Counted from the first letter of the stretch, positions 44,584 to 54,139 are shown. The stretch: DNA of 64,000 nt from Sva-07 sp963774765 (GCA_963774765.1 CAVZGP010000013.1:113776-177775); one strand, 5' to 3'. The notes: a model not told the origin generated them from the sequence alone. A program made the numbers and translations.

Positions 44584-45771
44584 GTGAACGCCAAGCTGTC
44601 CGGGCTCGTCATCGCCGCCGCGGTCGCCGTCGTGGCATGTAGCAGCTCGGGCGACGACACCTCCGCGCCGCCGACCGACACGGCGAGCACCACCGTTGAG
44701 CCCACCCGATCCACGGCGGCCGCCCCGTCCACCGCAGCCCCCGCGACCACCGCACCCGATGCCGCGGAGACCACCGAGGCGGTGCCAACGACCGAGATCG
44801 CGGGCGCGGCTGTGGGTGACTGGGTGTCGATCCCGGGCGCCGACGACTGCCGTTGTTCGGACGGCAGCGAGTTCGAACTGTGGGAGCGGCCGGCCGACCC
44901 CACGAAGGTGGTGCTGTACTTCCAGGGCGGCGGCGCCTGCTTCAGCGCGGCGACTTGCGGACCGGAGAGTCGGTCGTACACGCGCAAGCTGACGATTGGC
45001 GAAGCACCGGACTTCGGCGGCATCTTCGACGAGACGGATCCCGAGAACCCGGTCGCCGGGCACTCGATCGTGTACGTCCCCTACTGCACCGGCGACGCCC
45101 ACCTCGGCGACCGCGTCACGGAATACTCCGACATGGTCACGATCGACCACAACGGGTTCGCGAACGCGAGCAAGGGGCTCGACATCGTGCTCGCCAACTA
45201 TCCCGATGTCGAGCAGCTCGTCGTGACGGGTGTGAGCGCAGGTTCGATCCCGACCCCCGCGTTCGCCGGCCTCGCTGCCGACGCCTTGCCCGGCATCGAG
45301 ATCCTCACGTTCGGTGACGGCTCCGCCGCGTACCCGGCCGTTCCCGCACTCAGCGTCGGGATCGGAGCGCTGTGGGGCGTGCTCGAGAACGTTCCCGACT
45401 GGCCGGTGAACGAGGGGATGACCGCCGAGGACTGGAGCATTCCCGGCCTCTACGTCCAAGCCGGCACGCAGCATCCCGAGATCACGTTCGCCCGCTTCGA
45501 CTACGCCTACGACCGGATTCAGGCCGCGTTCGTGAGTCTCGCCGGTGCCGCGGCCGACGATGTCCTGTCGTACATCGATCAGTCCGAAGCCGACATCGAG
45601 GCCGCCGGGGTTCCGCTCGCGTCGTATGTCGCCCCCGGTGACGCGCACACGATCCTGCTGAGCGATGGCTTCTACGACATGGAGGTGGAAGGCACGCGTC
45701 TCGTCGATTTCTTCGCCACGTTGGTCGCCGGGGACGTCCCGGCCGACGTGCACTGCGTCGAGTGTCGCTGA
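44584..45771 (+). CDS. Pectin acetylesterase-like lipoprotein
   Basis: 395 residues from a GTG. Lipobox VVAC (Cys about 19) and a 60-residue Thr/Ala/Pro-rich linker, then an alpha/beta hydrolase domain of the pectinacetylesterase/Notum type: VVLYFQGGGACFSAATC (oxyanion region), GVSAGSIPTPAF with nucleophile Ser, and catalytic His in APGDAHTILL. Many members are simply secreted esterases. Likely attached to the outside of the membrane. It follows the MBL gene by 51 bp. Confidence 0.86.
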   Translation: MNAKLSGLVIAAAVAVVACSSSGDDTSAPPTDTASTTVEPTRSTAAAPSTAAPATTAPDAAETTEAVPTTEIAGAAVGDWVSIPGADDCRCSDGSEFELWERPADPTKVVLYFQGGGACFSAATCGPESRSYTRKLTIGEAPDFGGIFDETDPENPVAGHSIVYVPYCTGDAHLGDRVTEYSDMVTIDHNGFANASKGLDIVLANYPDVEQLVVTGVSAGSIPTPAFAGLAADALPGIEILTFGDGSAAYPAVPALSVGIGALWGVLENVPDWPVNEGMTAEDWSIPGLYVQAGTQHPEITFARFDYAYDRIQAAFVSLAGAAADDVLSYIDQSEADIEAAGVPLASYVAPGDAHTILLSDGFYDMEVEGTRLVDFFATLVAGDVPADVHCVECR

Positions 45772-45912
45772 CGGTTACCGGAGGTTGAACGCACCGTCGG
45801 TCATCGTGTGCGGCAGACCTCAGCCGAAAGGTGCGAACAGCGCGCAGAACGGATCCGACCGAGCAACCAGAGTTCGTCCATCACGAGAGTGGCGGTTCGG
45901 GAGCGTGGCGGG

Positions 45913-47112
45913 TCACCAGGTACTCGACCTGATCTCGTACCCGGCGGCGCTCGCGGCGCCGATCAGTGCCGTTGCCTGCTCGGCGCTGCGCACGGCGAAC
46001 GTGGCGTGGATTCCGGTCTCCCGAACGTGCAGTTCGAGACCCTCGCGTACGTGTTGCACCTCGATGAGGTCGGCGCCGCCGGTGGCGAACACGTCGAGAA
46101 GGTGAGCGAGAGCGCCCGGCCGGTCGTCGATGCGTGCGACGACGGACAGCCGACGCCCGGCGGTGTTCTCGTGGCGGCGGATGAGGCTCGGCACCACGCC
46201 GAGGTCGAGATTCCCGCCCGAGAGCACGACGCACGTCGAACCGAGAGAGCTCGGCTGCACCGCTGCCGACAGCAACGCGGCGACGCCGACGGCGCCCGCA
46301 CCTTCCACGTACAGCTTCGCTCGGTCCATCAAGAGCACCATCGCGTCGGCGATCGCATCCTCGTCGACGGTGATCACATCGTCGACCCACCGCTCGACGA
46401 GCGGACCCGTCAGTTCGCCCGGGTACTTCACGGCGATGCCGTCGGCGAGCGTGAGCACGGGTCCGTCTGCGGGTGTTCCACCCGCGTAGGGCGCGCACAC
46501 GGCTGCCTGTACGCCGATGACCCGAACGTCGGGCCTCAACGACTTGACCGCGATCGCCGTGCCGCTGATCAATCCGCCACCACCGAGCGGCACGATCACC
46601 GTGGTGAGTTCGTCGACGTCCTCGACCACCTCGAGGCCGAGCGTGCCCTGCCCTGCAACCACCGCCGGATCGTCGAACGGGGCACAGAACGTCATCCCGG
46701 TCGCGCTCGCCCGTTCCTTGGCCGCACTGACGGCCTCGGCGAGGGCTGCGCCATGTTCGACAACGGTCGCGCCGAGGGCTCGACACGCATCGATCTTCGT
46801 GATCGCCGCACCGACCGGCACGAAGATCTCGCACGGCACACCGAAGTGCTGCGCTGCGAAGGCGAGCGCCTGGGCGTGGTTGCCTGCGCTGCCGGTCGTC
46901 ACACCATGGGTCGCACGGTCACCGAGCGACGCCACCTTGTTGGTGGCCCCTCGGATCTTGAAGGAGCCTGTTCGTTGCAGGTTCTCGGCCTTGAGCACGA
47001 CGTTGCCGCCGATGTCGCCGGACAGCGTGAGCGAGCTGATCACCGGGGTCCGCTTGACGACCTCGGCGATCACGTCACGTGCGGCGCGAATGTCGTCGAG
47101 GTCGGGTGCCAC
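45913..47112 (-). CDS. ilvA: Threonine ammonia-lyase with C-terminal ACT domain
   Basis: 399 residues, the length of the short form with one ACT domain. PLP Lys52 lies in TGSFKIRGATNK; the phosphate-binding Gly loop is LGGGGLISGTAI; substrate loop TTGSAGNHAQALA. The ACT domain occupies about 325-399 (SVVARIDDRPGALAHLL). It deaminates threonine to 2-oxobutanoate, the entry to isoleucine, and may act on serine. Biosynthetic or catabolic role cannot be told apart. The 141-bp gap upstream of 45913 (45772-45912) and the 122-bp gap after its start (47113-47234) hold nothing recognisable. Confidence 0.92.
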   Translation of the reverse strand: MAPDLDDIRAARDVIAEVVKRTPVISSLTLSGDIGGNVVLKAENLQRTGSFKIRGATNKVASLGDRATHGVTTGSAGNHAQALAFAAQHFGVPCEIFVPVGAAITKIDACRALGATVVEHGAALAEAVSAAKERASATGMTFCAPFDDPAVVAGQGTLGLEVVEDVDELTTVIVPLGGGGLISGTAIAVKSLRPDVRVIGVQAAVCAPYAGGTPADGPVLTLADGIAVKYPGELTGPLVERWVDDVITVDEDAIADAMVLLMDRAKLYVEGAGAVGVAALLSAAVQPSSLGSTCVVLSGGNLDLGVVPSLIRRHENTAGRRLSVVARIDDRPGALAHLLDVFATGGADLIEVQHVREGLELHVRETGIHATFAVRSAEQATALIGAASAAGYEIRSSTW

Positions 47113-47234
47113 GACCGAACCGTAGTTCGCGGTTCACCCTCCGAACCGCGAGCGATGAGTCTTCGCGCGGACGGGTCGCGCCGCGAACTCATCGCCTCCA
47201 GGGGGCTGGTCGCGAGCGGGTCGGGTGGGGTGAG

Positions 47235-48428
47235 CTATTCCGACTCGGGAAGTGGGTGCTCGGGGAGCTTGCGGACCCGGGCGCGCCGGCGTCGCCGGGC
47301 GGGGATCATGTCGCGCATCTCTTCGAGGTTGCCGAAGCACAACAGCCGATCGTTCGCCTCGAGTTTGCGGGTGTCGCGAGGATTCGGGATCACATCGGCG
47401 TCACGGTGGAGGGTCAGCACGGAGATGTCCCGATCGCGCAGGCCCGCCTCGCCGATCGACTTACCGACGAAGTCGCCGTCTTCGCGTACCAGCAGTTCGG
47501 CGACCCCGTAGCCCGTACTCACCGTCAGCCGCTGGCGCACGTCGAGTTCGGGGAACGCGACCTGGTTGGCAACGTGGTCGATGATCGCACCGGCGACGTC
47601 GAGATCGGTTGCCCGCTCGATGCCTTCGAGACCCGGCGACGAGTTGACCTCCATCACCATCGGTCCGTCGTTGCCTTCGAGCATGTCGACACCGGCCACT
47701 CGCAGACCCATGATCTGCGCCGCTCGAACCGCTGTGCGTTCGTACGCGGCGTCGAGCGACACCGCCTCGACCGATCCGCCCCGGTGCACGTTCGAGCGGA
47801 ATTCGTCGCCCTGCGCGGTCCTGCGCATCGCGGCGACGACGCGGTCGCCGATCACGAGGGCTCGAATGTCGCGGCCCTTGCTCTCGGCGACGAACTCCTG
47901 GATCAGCACGTTCTGCTTGGTGTTGTGCAGCGTTTCGATGATTGCCTCGGCCACCTTGCGATCCGGAGCGAGGATCACACCGATGCCCTGGGTGCCCTCG
48001 AGCAGCTTGATGACGACGGGGGCGCCACCGACGCGGTCGATCGCGGGCAGGACGTCCTGGCGATTGCGGACGAAGGCGGTCTTCGGCATGCCGATGTCGT
48101 GACGCGACAGGATCTGGATGGCGCGGAGCTTGTCGCGCGAGTTGGTGATGCCGTTCGCCGTGATCGGCGTGTAGACGTCCATCTGTTCGAACTGGCGGAC
48201 CACGGCGGATCCGAAGTAGGTGATCGAGGCGCCGATGCGCGGGAGGATCGCGTCATAGTCGGACAGCGGCTTGCCGCGGAACTGGAGGTCGGGCGCCGAG
48301 CTGGACAGGTCGATCGCGAAGCGCAGCGTGTCGAGCACCTTGCAGTTGTGGCCGCGGTCGAGCGCGGCCAACTTGAGACGTTGCGTGCTGTAGGAACGGG
48401 GCGCCCGGGACAGGATGGCGAGCTTCAT
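47235..48428 (-). CDS. RimK-type ATP-grasp ligase with C-terminal TrkA_C (RCK_C) domain
   Basis: 397 residues. Residues 1-290 are RimK/LysX: KLAILSRAPRSYSTQRL, LPRIGASITYFGSAVVRQFE, KLLEGTQGIGVILA, IQEFVAESKGRDIRALVIG and VMEVNSSPGLEGIERATDLD with metal-binding Glu/Asn. The tail (about 300-385: GVAELLVREDGDFVGKSIGE, then DANDRLLCFGNLEEM-like end) matches the TrkA_C ligand-binding fold, usually part of potassium channels. RimK adds Glu to the ribosomal protein S6 C-terminus; here the substrate is open. It overlaps the RimB-like gene by four bases. Confidence 0.88.
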   Translation of the reverse strand: MKLAILSRAPRSYSTQRLKLAALDRGHNCKVLDTLRFAIDLSSSAPDLQFRGKPLSDYDAILPRIGASITYFGSAVVRQFEQMDVYTPITANGITNSRDKLRAIQILSRHDIGMPKTAFVRNRQDVLPAIDRVGGAPVVIKLLEGTQGIGVILAPDRKVAEAIIETLHNTKQNVLIQEFVAESKGRDIRALVIGDRVVAAMRRTAQGDEFRSNVHRGGSVEAVSLDAAYERTAVRAAQIMGLRVAGVDMLEGNDGPMVMEVNSSPGLEGIERATDLDVAGAIIDHVANQVAFPELDVRQRLTVSTGYGVAELLVREDGDFVGKSIGEAGLRDRDISVLTLHRDADVIPNPRDTRKLEANDRLLCFGNLEEMRDMIPARRRRRARVRKLPEHPLPESE

Positions 48429-48988
48429 GTGGTCCTCTCGGTCGGACGGGATCGGCGGGGGGTCGCCTGCGTCGCGGGGGGCGTGGTGATGGTGAGGCTT
48501 TTCGGTGTGGCGATGTCGTCGCCACGATTGCGACGTCGGATCGCTTTGTCGGGTCGGCCGCCCAGATACGAAACGCCGGGATCAACGAGGAATCGGTTGC
48601 GGAGGGCTTCACGGCCGACGAGCATCCGAAACCCCATCTCGTCGCGGCGGGTCAGGGTGACCTCGGCGGTGACCGCGTGGCCCACGAGCACGAGTGCGGC
48701 GCGCACCACCGGTCGGTGCTCGACATCACCCGACGAGCTCTTCACGTCGCGAGTGGCGATGACGGCGGCCTCGGCGACGACCGAGTCGTCGGTGGAGCGC
48801 TGCCAGGGGTGGATCTCGAAGCGCACCCAGGGGTTGCCGGCCCGGTCGAACCACTCCAACCCGAATGCGTGCAGCGACGACGTGCGGGCGCCCGTGTCGA
48901 CCTTGGCCTTGAGATGGGCGACGTTCCAGTCGGGAAGCGCGACCCATTCACGCCAGCCCAAGGTGGTCGTCTCGGAGCGTTTCGCCAT
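48425..48988 (-). CDS. RimB-like retropepsin family (putative ATP-dependent zinc protease) protein
   Basis: 187 residues from the ATG at 48988 (a GTG six bases upstream is possible). The retropepsin-like motif is KVDTGARTSSLHAFGLEWFD with the catalytic-type Asp, followed by VTLTRRDEMGFRMLVGREAL typical of pfam05618. The last 40 residues are basic and low in structure. In Pseudomonas, RimB is a partner of RimK and proteolytically trims or modulates it. The ATGA overlap with the RimK-like gene supports the same partnership. Confidence 0.86.
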   Translation of the reverse strand: MAKRSETTTLGWREWVALPDWNVAHLKAKVDTGARTSSLHAFGLEWFDRAGNPWVRFEIHPWQRSTDDSVVAEAAVIATRDVKSSSGDVEHRPVVRAALVLVGHAVTAEVTLTRRDEMGFRMLVGREALRNRFLVDPGVSYLGGRPDKAIRRRNRGDDIATPKSLTITTPPATQATPRRSRPTERTT

Positions 48989-49171
48989 CGGCACGCGCGC
49001 ACGCTATCGCCCGCTGTACCACGCCGATTCCGGATGCGTCGACCGACGGGCGACCACCGACGTGAGCGATGTCACAGTGTGGTTCGTCGGTGGCGACGTC
49101 GCAGGTGGCCTCGGCGATGGCAGGATGGCCGCCGTAACGAAACCGTAATATTCACGAGGATTCACCACGTC

Positions 49172-49993
49172 ATGCTCTCCTGGTTCACATCGATCTCCGA
49201 GGCGCTCATCATGCTGCCGATCGCGATCGCGCTGTCGTGGCTCGCCCGCACGACGATCCGTCAACTCACCCGTCGTGCCGTCCGCCGAGCGCAACGTTCC
49301 GAGGGAAGTTGGCGGGTGCGTCTCGACCGGCTCGGCGACGATGGGCAAGCCGACGTCCGCAAGCGCCAGCGCGCCGACGCCGTCGCTCGCATGCTCGGGC
49401 GGCTCGTGACCGTGGTGATCTTCATGTTCGCGATCTTCGCCGCCCTCGAGATCCTGGGTGTCAATCTCGCATTCGCCATCTCGAGTGCCGGGTTCGTCGG
49501 TCTGGCGATCGCGCTCAGCGCGCAGGACTTCGTGAAGGACTTCCTCGGCGGCACGCGCGCGCTGTTGGAGGACCGGTACGCCGTCGGCGACGACGTGGTG
49601 CTGAGGGTGTCGGGTACCGAGGTGCGCGGCACCGTCGATCTGATCGGTTCGGCCTCGATCCGGCTGCGGACCTCCGATGGCGCGACGTGGCATGCCGGGC
49701 ACCATTCGATCGAAGCGGTGACCAACCTGTCGCAACTGCCAGCGGTCAGCGACATCGAGGTGCCGATCGACGACTGGGCGCGGGCCGACGAAGCGGCGGC
49801 CGCCGAACGGCTCGCTGATGCGTCCAACGACGTCGGGCTCACCGGAGTCGTCTTTCTCCGCGACATCGAGACCCACGAACCCGACACCGGCGACGAGTCC
49901 GCGGCCGACATGGTCACGGTTCGAGTCAGGACCAACCGTCCGCTCAGCTCTCCGGAGACCGAGATCGTCCGCAACAAACTCCTCGAACGCTGA
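49172..49993 (+). CDS. Small-conductance mechanosensitive channel (MscS family)
   Basis: 273 residues. Two to three membrane segments; the pore-lining helix is seen in AFAISSAGFVGLAIALSAQD with the Gly/Ala packing pattern, followed by the beta domain DFVKDFLGGTRALLEDRYAV and a cytoplasmic part. It opens on membrane tension to release solutes in hypo-osmotic shock. The ATG at 49172 is preferred. Located between the RimB/RimK pair and kup. Confidence 0.9.
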   Translation: MLSWFTSISEALIMLPIAIALSWLARTTIRQLTRRAVRRAQRSEGSWRVRLDRLGDDGQADVRKRQRADAVARMLGRLVTVVIFMFAIFAALEILGVNLAFAISSAGFVGLAIALSAQDFVKDFLGGTRALLEDRYAVGDDVVLRVSGTEVRGTVDLIGSASIRLRTSDGATWHAGHHSIEAVTNLSQLPAVSDIEVPIDDWARADEAAAAERLADASNDVGLTGVVFLRDIETHEPDTGDESAADMVTVRVRTNRPLSSPETEIVRNKLLER

Positions 49994-50118
49994 ACGCCAC
50001 ACGGTGCGGTGAGCATCACGGTGCCGGGTCAAGTGACGGTGGCGCGACCCGTTGAGTGTGATTCACTTCGTTGGGTGGGCGAACGACCCGTTCAACCCTC
50101 GATCGGCGACCAGGTGAC

Positions 50119-52005
50119 GTGAACACCAGAGAACCCTCCGGCCATGCGTCGGCAACGTCCGCTGCTCTGGCGTTCGGAGCGCTCGGCATCGTGTACGGCG
50201 ACATCGGAACCAGCCCGATCTACGCGCTGCGCGAGAGCTTCGACCACGCCGGGCTGGACGTCACCGTCGTGAACGCATACGGCGTTGCATCGATCGTGTT
50301 CTGGGCGTTGATCATCGTGATCTCGATCAAGTATTTGGCGCTCGTGATGCGGGCGGACAATCACGGCGAAGGCGGCATCCTGGCGCTCACTGCGCTCGTC
50401 GGACCCCGCTCGGGTCGGCCGACCGGCGCATTGGCCGCGGTGATCACCCTCGGCGTGTTCGGCACGGCGCTGCTGTACGGCGACGGCCTGATCACTCCGG
50501 CGATCTCCGTGCTCAGTGCCGTCGAGGGCTTCGAGGTGGCGAGTGACGCGTTCGCCGACTTCGTCATCCCGGTCGCGATCGTGATCCTGGTCGGACTGTT
50601 CGCCGTCCAGCGGCACGGCACGGCTCGCATCTCACGGATCTTCGGTCCGGTGATGTTGGTGTGGTTCGCGACGCTCGGTGTGCTCGGCCTGCGCCAGGTC
50701 CTCGATCATCCGACCGTCGTGCGGGCGATCTCACCCACGTACGCTGTTGCCTTCTTCGAGCACGAACCGCTGCGGGCATTCGTTGCGTTGGGTTCGATCT
50801 TTCTCGTCGTCACCGGCGGTGAGGCGCTCTACGCCGACATGGGCCACTTCGGTCGGCGACCGATCCAGTTGAGTTGGTACCTGCTGGTGCTGCCCGCACT
50901 GCTCCTGAACTACTTCGGCCAGGCCGCGCTGCTCGGCGCGTCACCGGAGACGATCGAGAGCCCGTTCTACCAACTCGCGCCGTCGTGGGGCACGCTGCCC
51001 CTTGCAGTGTTGGCCACGATGGCGACGATCATCGCGTCCCAGGCGCTGATCTCAGGCGCCTTCTCGCTGACGGCGCAGGCAGTGCAACTCGACTACCTGC
51101 CGCGCGTGAAGATCGTGCACACCTCACCACAGCACATCGGCCAGATCTACGTGCCGGTCGTCAACTGGCTGTTGATGGTCGGATGTGTCGGCCTGGTGCT
51201 CGGCTTCCGAAGTTCGAGCAACCTGGCCTCGGCCTACGGGATCGCCGTGACGATGACGATGCTGATCACGACGCTGCTGTTCTTCCGGGTCGCCCGCGAT
51301 CGATGGGGATGGTCGCTCGTCAAGGCACTGGCGGTGTGCCTTCCACTGACCGTCGTCGACGTCGCGTTCTTTGCCGCCAACGTCCCGAAGATCGTGACCG
51401 GCGGTTGGTTCCCGCTCGTGATCGGGCTGGCGCTGGTCACCTTGATGACGACGTGGCGACGCGGTCGGCAACTGGTCGCCGCCCGCATCCATCGCGGCGA
51501 GCGTCCGATCGAGTCGGTCGTCCACGAGGCCCAGGCCGCCGACGTCGAGCGAGTGCCCGGCATTGCGGTCTACATGTTCAAAGACGTGGGCGCGGCACCT
51601 CCGGCCCTGATCGCCAACCTCAAGCACAACCACGTCTTGCACCAACTCACGCTGTTGGTGTCGGTGGACACGTCCGAAGTGCCACGACTGGCACCTTCCG
51701 AGCGGGTTCGCATGCGCAAGGTCGGCTCCGGTATCCAACAGGTCGACCTGCGCTTCGGGTACCTCGACGAGCCGAACGTCCCCGAGGCGTTGGCGCTGCT
51801 GGACATCCCTGGCCAACGATTCGACCTCGAGTCGGTCACGTACTTCATCGGCAGCGAGACGGTGACCGCCACGAAGGCGCCGGGCATGCATCCGCTGCGC
51901 GAGCAGTTGTTCGTGGCGTTGAACCGGAGTGCGTCGAGTGCCGCACGCTTCTTCTGCCTGCCGGCCGATCGGGTCTTCGAAGTGGGGACGCTCGTCGAGA
52001 TCTAG
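50119..52005 (+). CDS. kup: KUP system potassium uptake protein
   Basis: 628 residues from a GTG preceded by AGGTG. The N-terminal signature is AALAFGALGIVYGDIGTSPIYALRE (in part), then NHGEGGILALTALV, YGDGLITPAISVLSAVEG, twelve membrane segments and a 150-residue C-terminal cytoplasmic domain starting near MTTWRRGRQL. Kup takes up potassium with protons. No regulatory gene in the same unit. The gap after MscS contains the GTG start with nothing else notable. Confidence 0.93.
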   Translation: MNTREPSGHASATSAALAFGALGIVYGDIGTSPIYALRESFDHAGLDVTVVNAYGVASIVFWALIIVISIKYLALVMRADNHGEGGILALTALVGPRSGRPTGALAAVITLGVFGTALLYGDGLITPAISVLSAVEGFEVASDAFADFVIPVAIVILVGLFAVQRHGTARISRIFGPVMLVWFATLGVLGLRQVLDHPTVVRAISPTYAVAFFEHEPLRAFVALGSIFLVVTGGEALYADMGHFGRRPIQLSWYLLVLPALLLNYFGQAALLGASPETIESPFYQLAPSWGTLPLAVLATMATIIASQALISGAFSLTAQAVQLDYLPRVKIVHTSPQHIGQIYVPVVNWLLMVGCVGLVLGFRSSSNLASAYGIAVTMTMLITTLLFFRVARDRWGWSLVKALAVCLPLTVVDVAFFAANVPKIVTGGWFPLVIGLALVTLMTTWRRGRQLVAARIHRGERPIESVVHEAQAADVERVPGIAVYMFKDVGAAPPALIANLKHNHVLHQLTLLVSVDTSEVPRLAPSERVRMRKVGSGIQQVDLRFGYLDEPNVPEALALLDIPGQRFDLESVTYFIGSETVTATKAPGMHPLREQLFVALNRSASSAARFFCLPADRVFEVGTLVEI

Positions 52006-52039
52006 ATCGTGCGCCACACGGCCGGGCCTGATGTGACGT

Positions 52040-53029
52040 TCAGGTGCCGAACTCGGTGGTGATGACACGGCCGATGCGTTGGCCGGCACTCGGAGCGAGG
52101 TCGGCGACCACGAACGAACGCTGCAGCCAGCGATCGGTGCCGTCGAAGCGAGCGGTGAACGGCGAGCGGCCGTGCACGGCGACGTTGTTGTCGACCACGA
52201 GGAGGTCACCGGGTTCGAGCACGACGGACGTCTTGATCTCCTCGATCATGTTCCGCACCTCGACGATCACATCGTCGGCGTCTGTGTCGGTGCCCACGGT
52301 GAGATCGGCGTCGAACACGAAGGTCGGCTCCGCGCGGGTGCCGGTGATCAAAGGTCTGGTTGGACCGAGTTCGTTGGTGCGCCCGCCGAGGAAGCTGGCG
52401 TCGACCGCCGTGCGGAATCGCGGCTCGAACATCGTGTCGACGATGCCCTCGGGGAGGCGGTCCATCAGCTCGTGGATCGACACGAGCGTGGTGTGCGCGG
52501 ACGGGTCGCCGCGTAGGCACAGCAGCAGCAGGTAGCGCGGCCGGAACGGGTGGAACGCCGTCTCGGTGTGGAACATCAGGTTCGAGCGCGAGGAGGTCGA
52601 GGTCTGACGGTCGGCGTCGGTCTGGGTGGGCACGATGTTCTGCACGATGCGGCCACCGTGCTCGGGGACGTAGCCGACGGGCTGGCCGAGTCGGCGAGCG
52701 ATGGTCAGCAACGTGAGTTCGGTGGCGAGGTCCTTGGTGACCGGTGACTGCGGGGTGGGCGGCGTCGGCGGGAGTTCGCCGATCGGTGCGTGACGGATCA
52801 GCAGGGCACCGCAGCGGTGCGACTCGGAGGCGAACCGGACGATCGCGTCATCGACGTCGAACGGGAGGTCGCGGGCACCGAGCGCCGCGAGCTGCACCAG
52901 ATCCTCGTCGAGTTGTTGGCTGGGCGCGGTCGGCAGGACCCATCCCGACGCGTCGACCGATGCTGGCGCGCAGTGTGCAGTGGTCGTGCTCGTCATGGTC
53001 GTCATGGTCGTCATGGTCGTCGTGGACAT
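52040..53029 (-). CDS. Fe(II)/2-oxoglutarate oxygenase, TauD/clavaminate synthase-like (AsnO-like)
   Basis: 329 residues. Iron ligands: MFHTETAFHPFRPRYLLLLC (HxE, as in AsnO/VioC/clavaminate synthase) and distal His with the 2OG-binding Arg in VVDNNVAVHGRSPFTARFDG / WLQRSFVV. The family hydroxylates free or tethered amino acids such as Asn or Arg. No neighbouring peptide synthetase genes. The N-terminus contains MTT repeats coded by a 9-bp tandem, giving several in-frame ATG codons between 53029 and about 52995, so the start is uncertain. Confidence 0.88.
   Translation of the reverse strand: MSTTTMTTMTTMTSTTTAHCAPASVDASGWVLPTAPSQQLDEDLVQLAALGARDLPFDVDDAIVRFASESHRCGALLIRHAPIGELPPTPPTPQSPVTKDLATELTLLTIARRLGQPVGYVPEHGGRIVQNIVPTQTDADRQTSTSSRSNLMFHTETAFHPFRPRYLLLLCLRGDPSAHTTLVSIHELMDRLPEGIVDTMFEPRFRTAVDASFLGGRTNELGPTRPLITGTRAEPTFVFDADLTVGTDTDADDVIVEVRNMIEEIKTSVVLEPGDLLVVDNNVAVHGRSPFTARFDGTDRWLQRSFVVADLAPSAGQRIGRVITTEFGT
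52992..53018 (-). repeat. 9-bp tandem repeat (GTCATGGTC)x3 at the oxygenase start
   Basis: Three exact units, read on the coding strand as Thr-Thr-Met triplets. Each supplies another in-frame ATG, so the number of units changes the N-terminal length without breaking the frame. The following unit GTCGTGGAC is a diverged copy. Confidence 0.85.
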
Positions 53030-53108
53030 CGTCGCCTCCTCAGGCCGCCAACTGAAACAGATGTGCCAGTGTAGCCGACAGCTGGAACGTCGCCAGTCAT
53101 TTCATTCC

Positions 53109-53211
53109 GCGATGAGCGAAACCGCTGTATCTGGTTGGTTGGCTCATCGCAGGACGTGCACCTCGCCCGGCGATGAGCGAAACCGCTGTATCTGGTTGGT
53201 TGGCTCATCGC
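53109..53211 (+). repeat. Palindrome cluster E: two 42-bp units, 61 bp apart
   Basis: Units at 53109-53150 and 53170-53211, identical, forward orientation. Right arm is the TTGG variant (TTGGCTCATCG), giving one stem mismatch as in cluster B. They lie in the 229-bp gap between the divergent oxygenase and RpiR-type regulator genes; no other signal was found there. Confidence 0.92.
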
Positions 53212-53258
53212 AGCCGGGGGCAGCCGGTGGTGGCGGTCGTCGCTACGGTGGCGGGTCG

Positions 53259-54110
53259 ATGGAGGTCGAGCAGCGGTTGCGTGAACGGGCTGAACGCCTG
53301 ACGCCGACCGAACGACGGATCGCGCAGACCATCCTCGCGGGCCCGCAGCTGGTCGCGTTCGGAACCGTCGCCGACCTCGCCGCCGCGGCGGAGGCTGGTA
53401 CCGCCACGGTCGTGCGCTTCGCGGTGAAGCTCGGCTACGACGGCTATTCCGAGCTCCAGGCGTCGATCCGTCACGATCTGACCGGGCAGCTGCGGCCGGC
53501 CGTCGAGCGCATACGCGACGCGCCCGCGACCGGGGGAGCAGCACTGCTTGCCCGTCACCTCGCCGCGGAGATCTCCAACGTTCGTGCAACCCTCGAGGGA
53601 GTCGATGCGGCCGCTCTGGAAGGTGCGGTGGCGTTGCTGGCCGACACCGCCCGGCCCGTGCTCGTACTGTCCGGGGTCGCGTCGCGCGGTGTGGCGGTGC
53701 AGTTCGTCGGCGACCTCGAGCAGCTGCGTCCCACCTGCCGATTGCTCGACGGCAATCCGATCGACATCGTGCGCACATTGGCGTTGGTCGGCGCCGAGGC
53801 GACGGTCGTTGCGCTGGATCTGCGTCGATACGAGCGCTGGCTCATCGACGCGCAGCGCGAGGCGCTGGCCAACGGTGCCGCAGTGGTGGCGATCACCGAC
53901 AGCGTGTTGTCGCCGCTGGCCGGCGCCACCGACCACACCTTCGTGATCGAGGCCGCGTCGGCGGGCCCCTTCGACAGCCACGTCGGCACGCTCGCGCTGC
54001 TCGACCTGCTCGTCGCCGATGTCGCGACTGCGCTGCGTTCGAGCGCCACCGAGCGCCTCGACCGACTCGAAGCAGCCTGGCAGCGCGCCGGCGCTCTCAC
54101 CGACGAGTGA
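53259..54110 (+). CDS. MurR/RpiR family transcriptional regulator
   Basis: 283 residues. N-terminal HTH_6 domain (RLTPTERRIAQTILAGPQLV, TVADLAAAAEAGTATVVRFA, KLGYDGYSELQASIRHDL) and a C-terminal SIS domain at about 110-240 (PVLVLSGVASRGVAVQFVGD, AVVAITDSVLSPLAGATDHT). SIS domains usually sense phosphosugars, though here the neighbours aguB and aguA suggest a role in polyamine control. 29 bp separate it from aguB. Start ATG 53259. Confidence 0.9.
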   Translation: MEVEQRLRERAERLTPTERRIAQTILAGPQLVAFGTVADLAAAAEAGTATVVRFAVKLGYDGYSELQASIRHDLTGQLRPAVERIRDAPATGGAALLARHLAAEISNVRATLEGVDAAALEGAVALLADTARPVLVLSGVASRGVAVQFVGDLEQLRPTCRLLDGNPIDIVRTLALVGAEATVVALDLRRYERWLIDAQREALANGAAVVAITDSVLSPLAGATDHTFVIEAASAGPFDSHVGTLALLDLLVADVATALRSSATERLDRLEAAWQRAGALTDE

Positions 54111-54139
54111 GTGCACCGTCGACAAGTAGCGTCTCGGCG

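Noticed and set aside
45808..49148. Plus-strand frames of several hundred codons opposite ilvA, rimK and rimB
   Set aside because: The minus strand carries full motif sets; the opposite frames have shadow composition.
52036..52516. Plus-strand frame opposite the 2OG oxygenase
   Set aside because: Antisense to the HxE and distal His motifs; no family resemblance.
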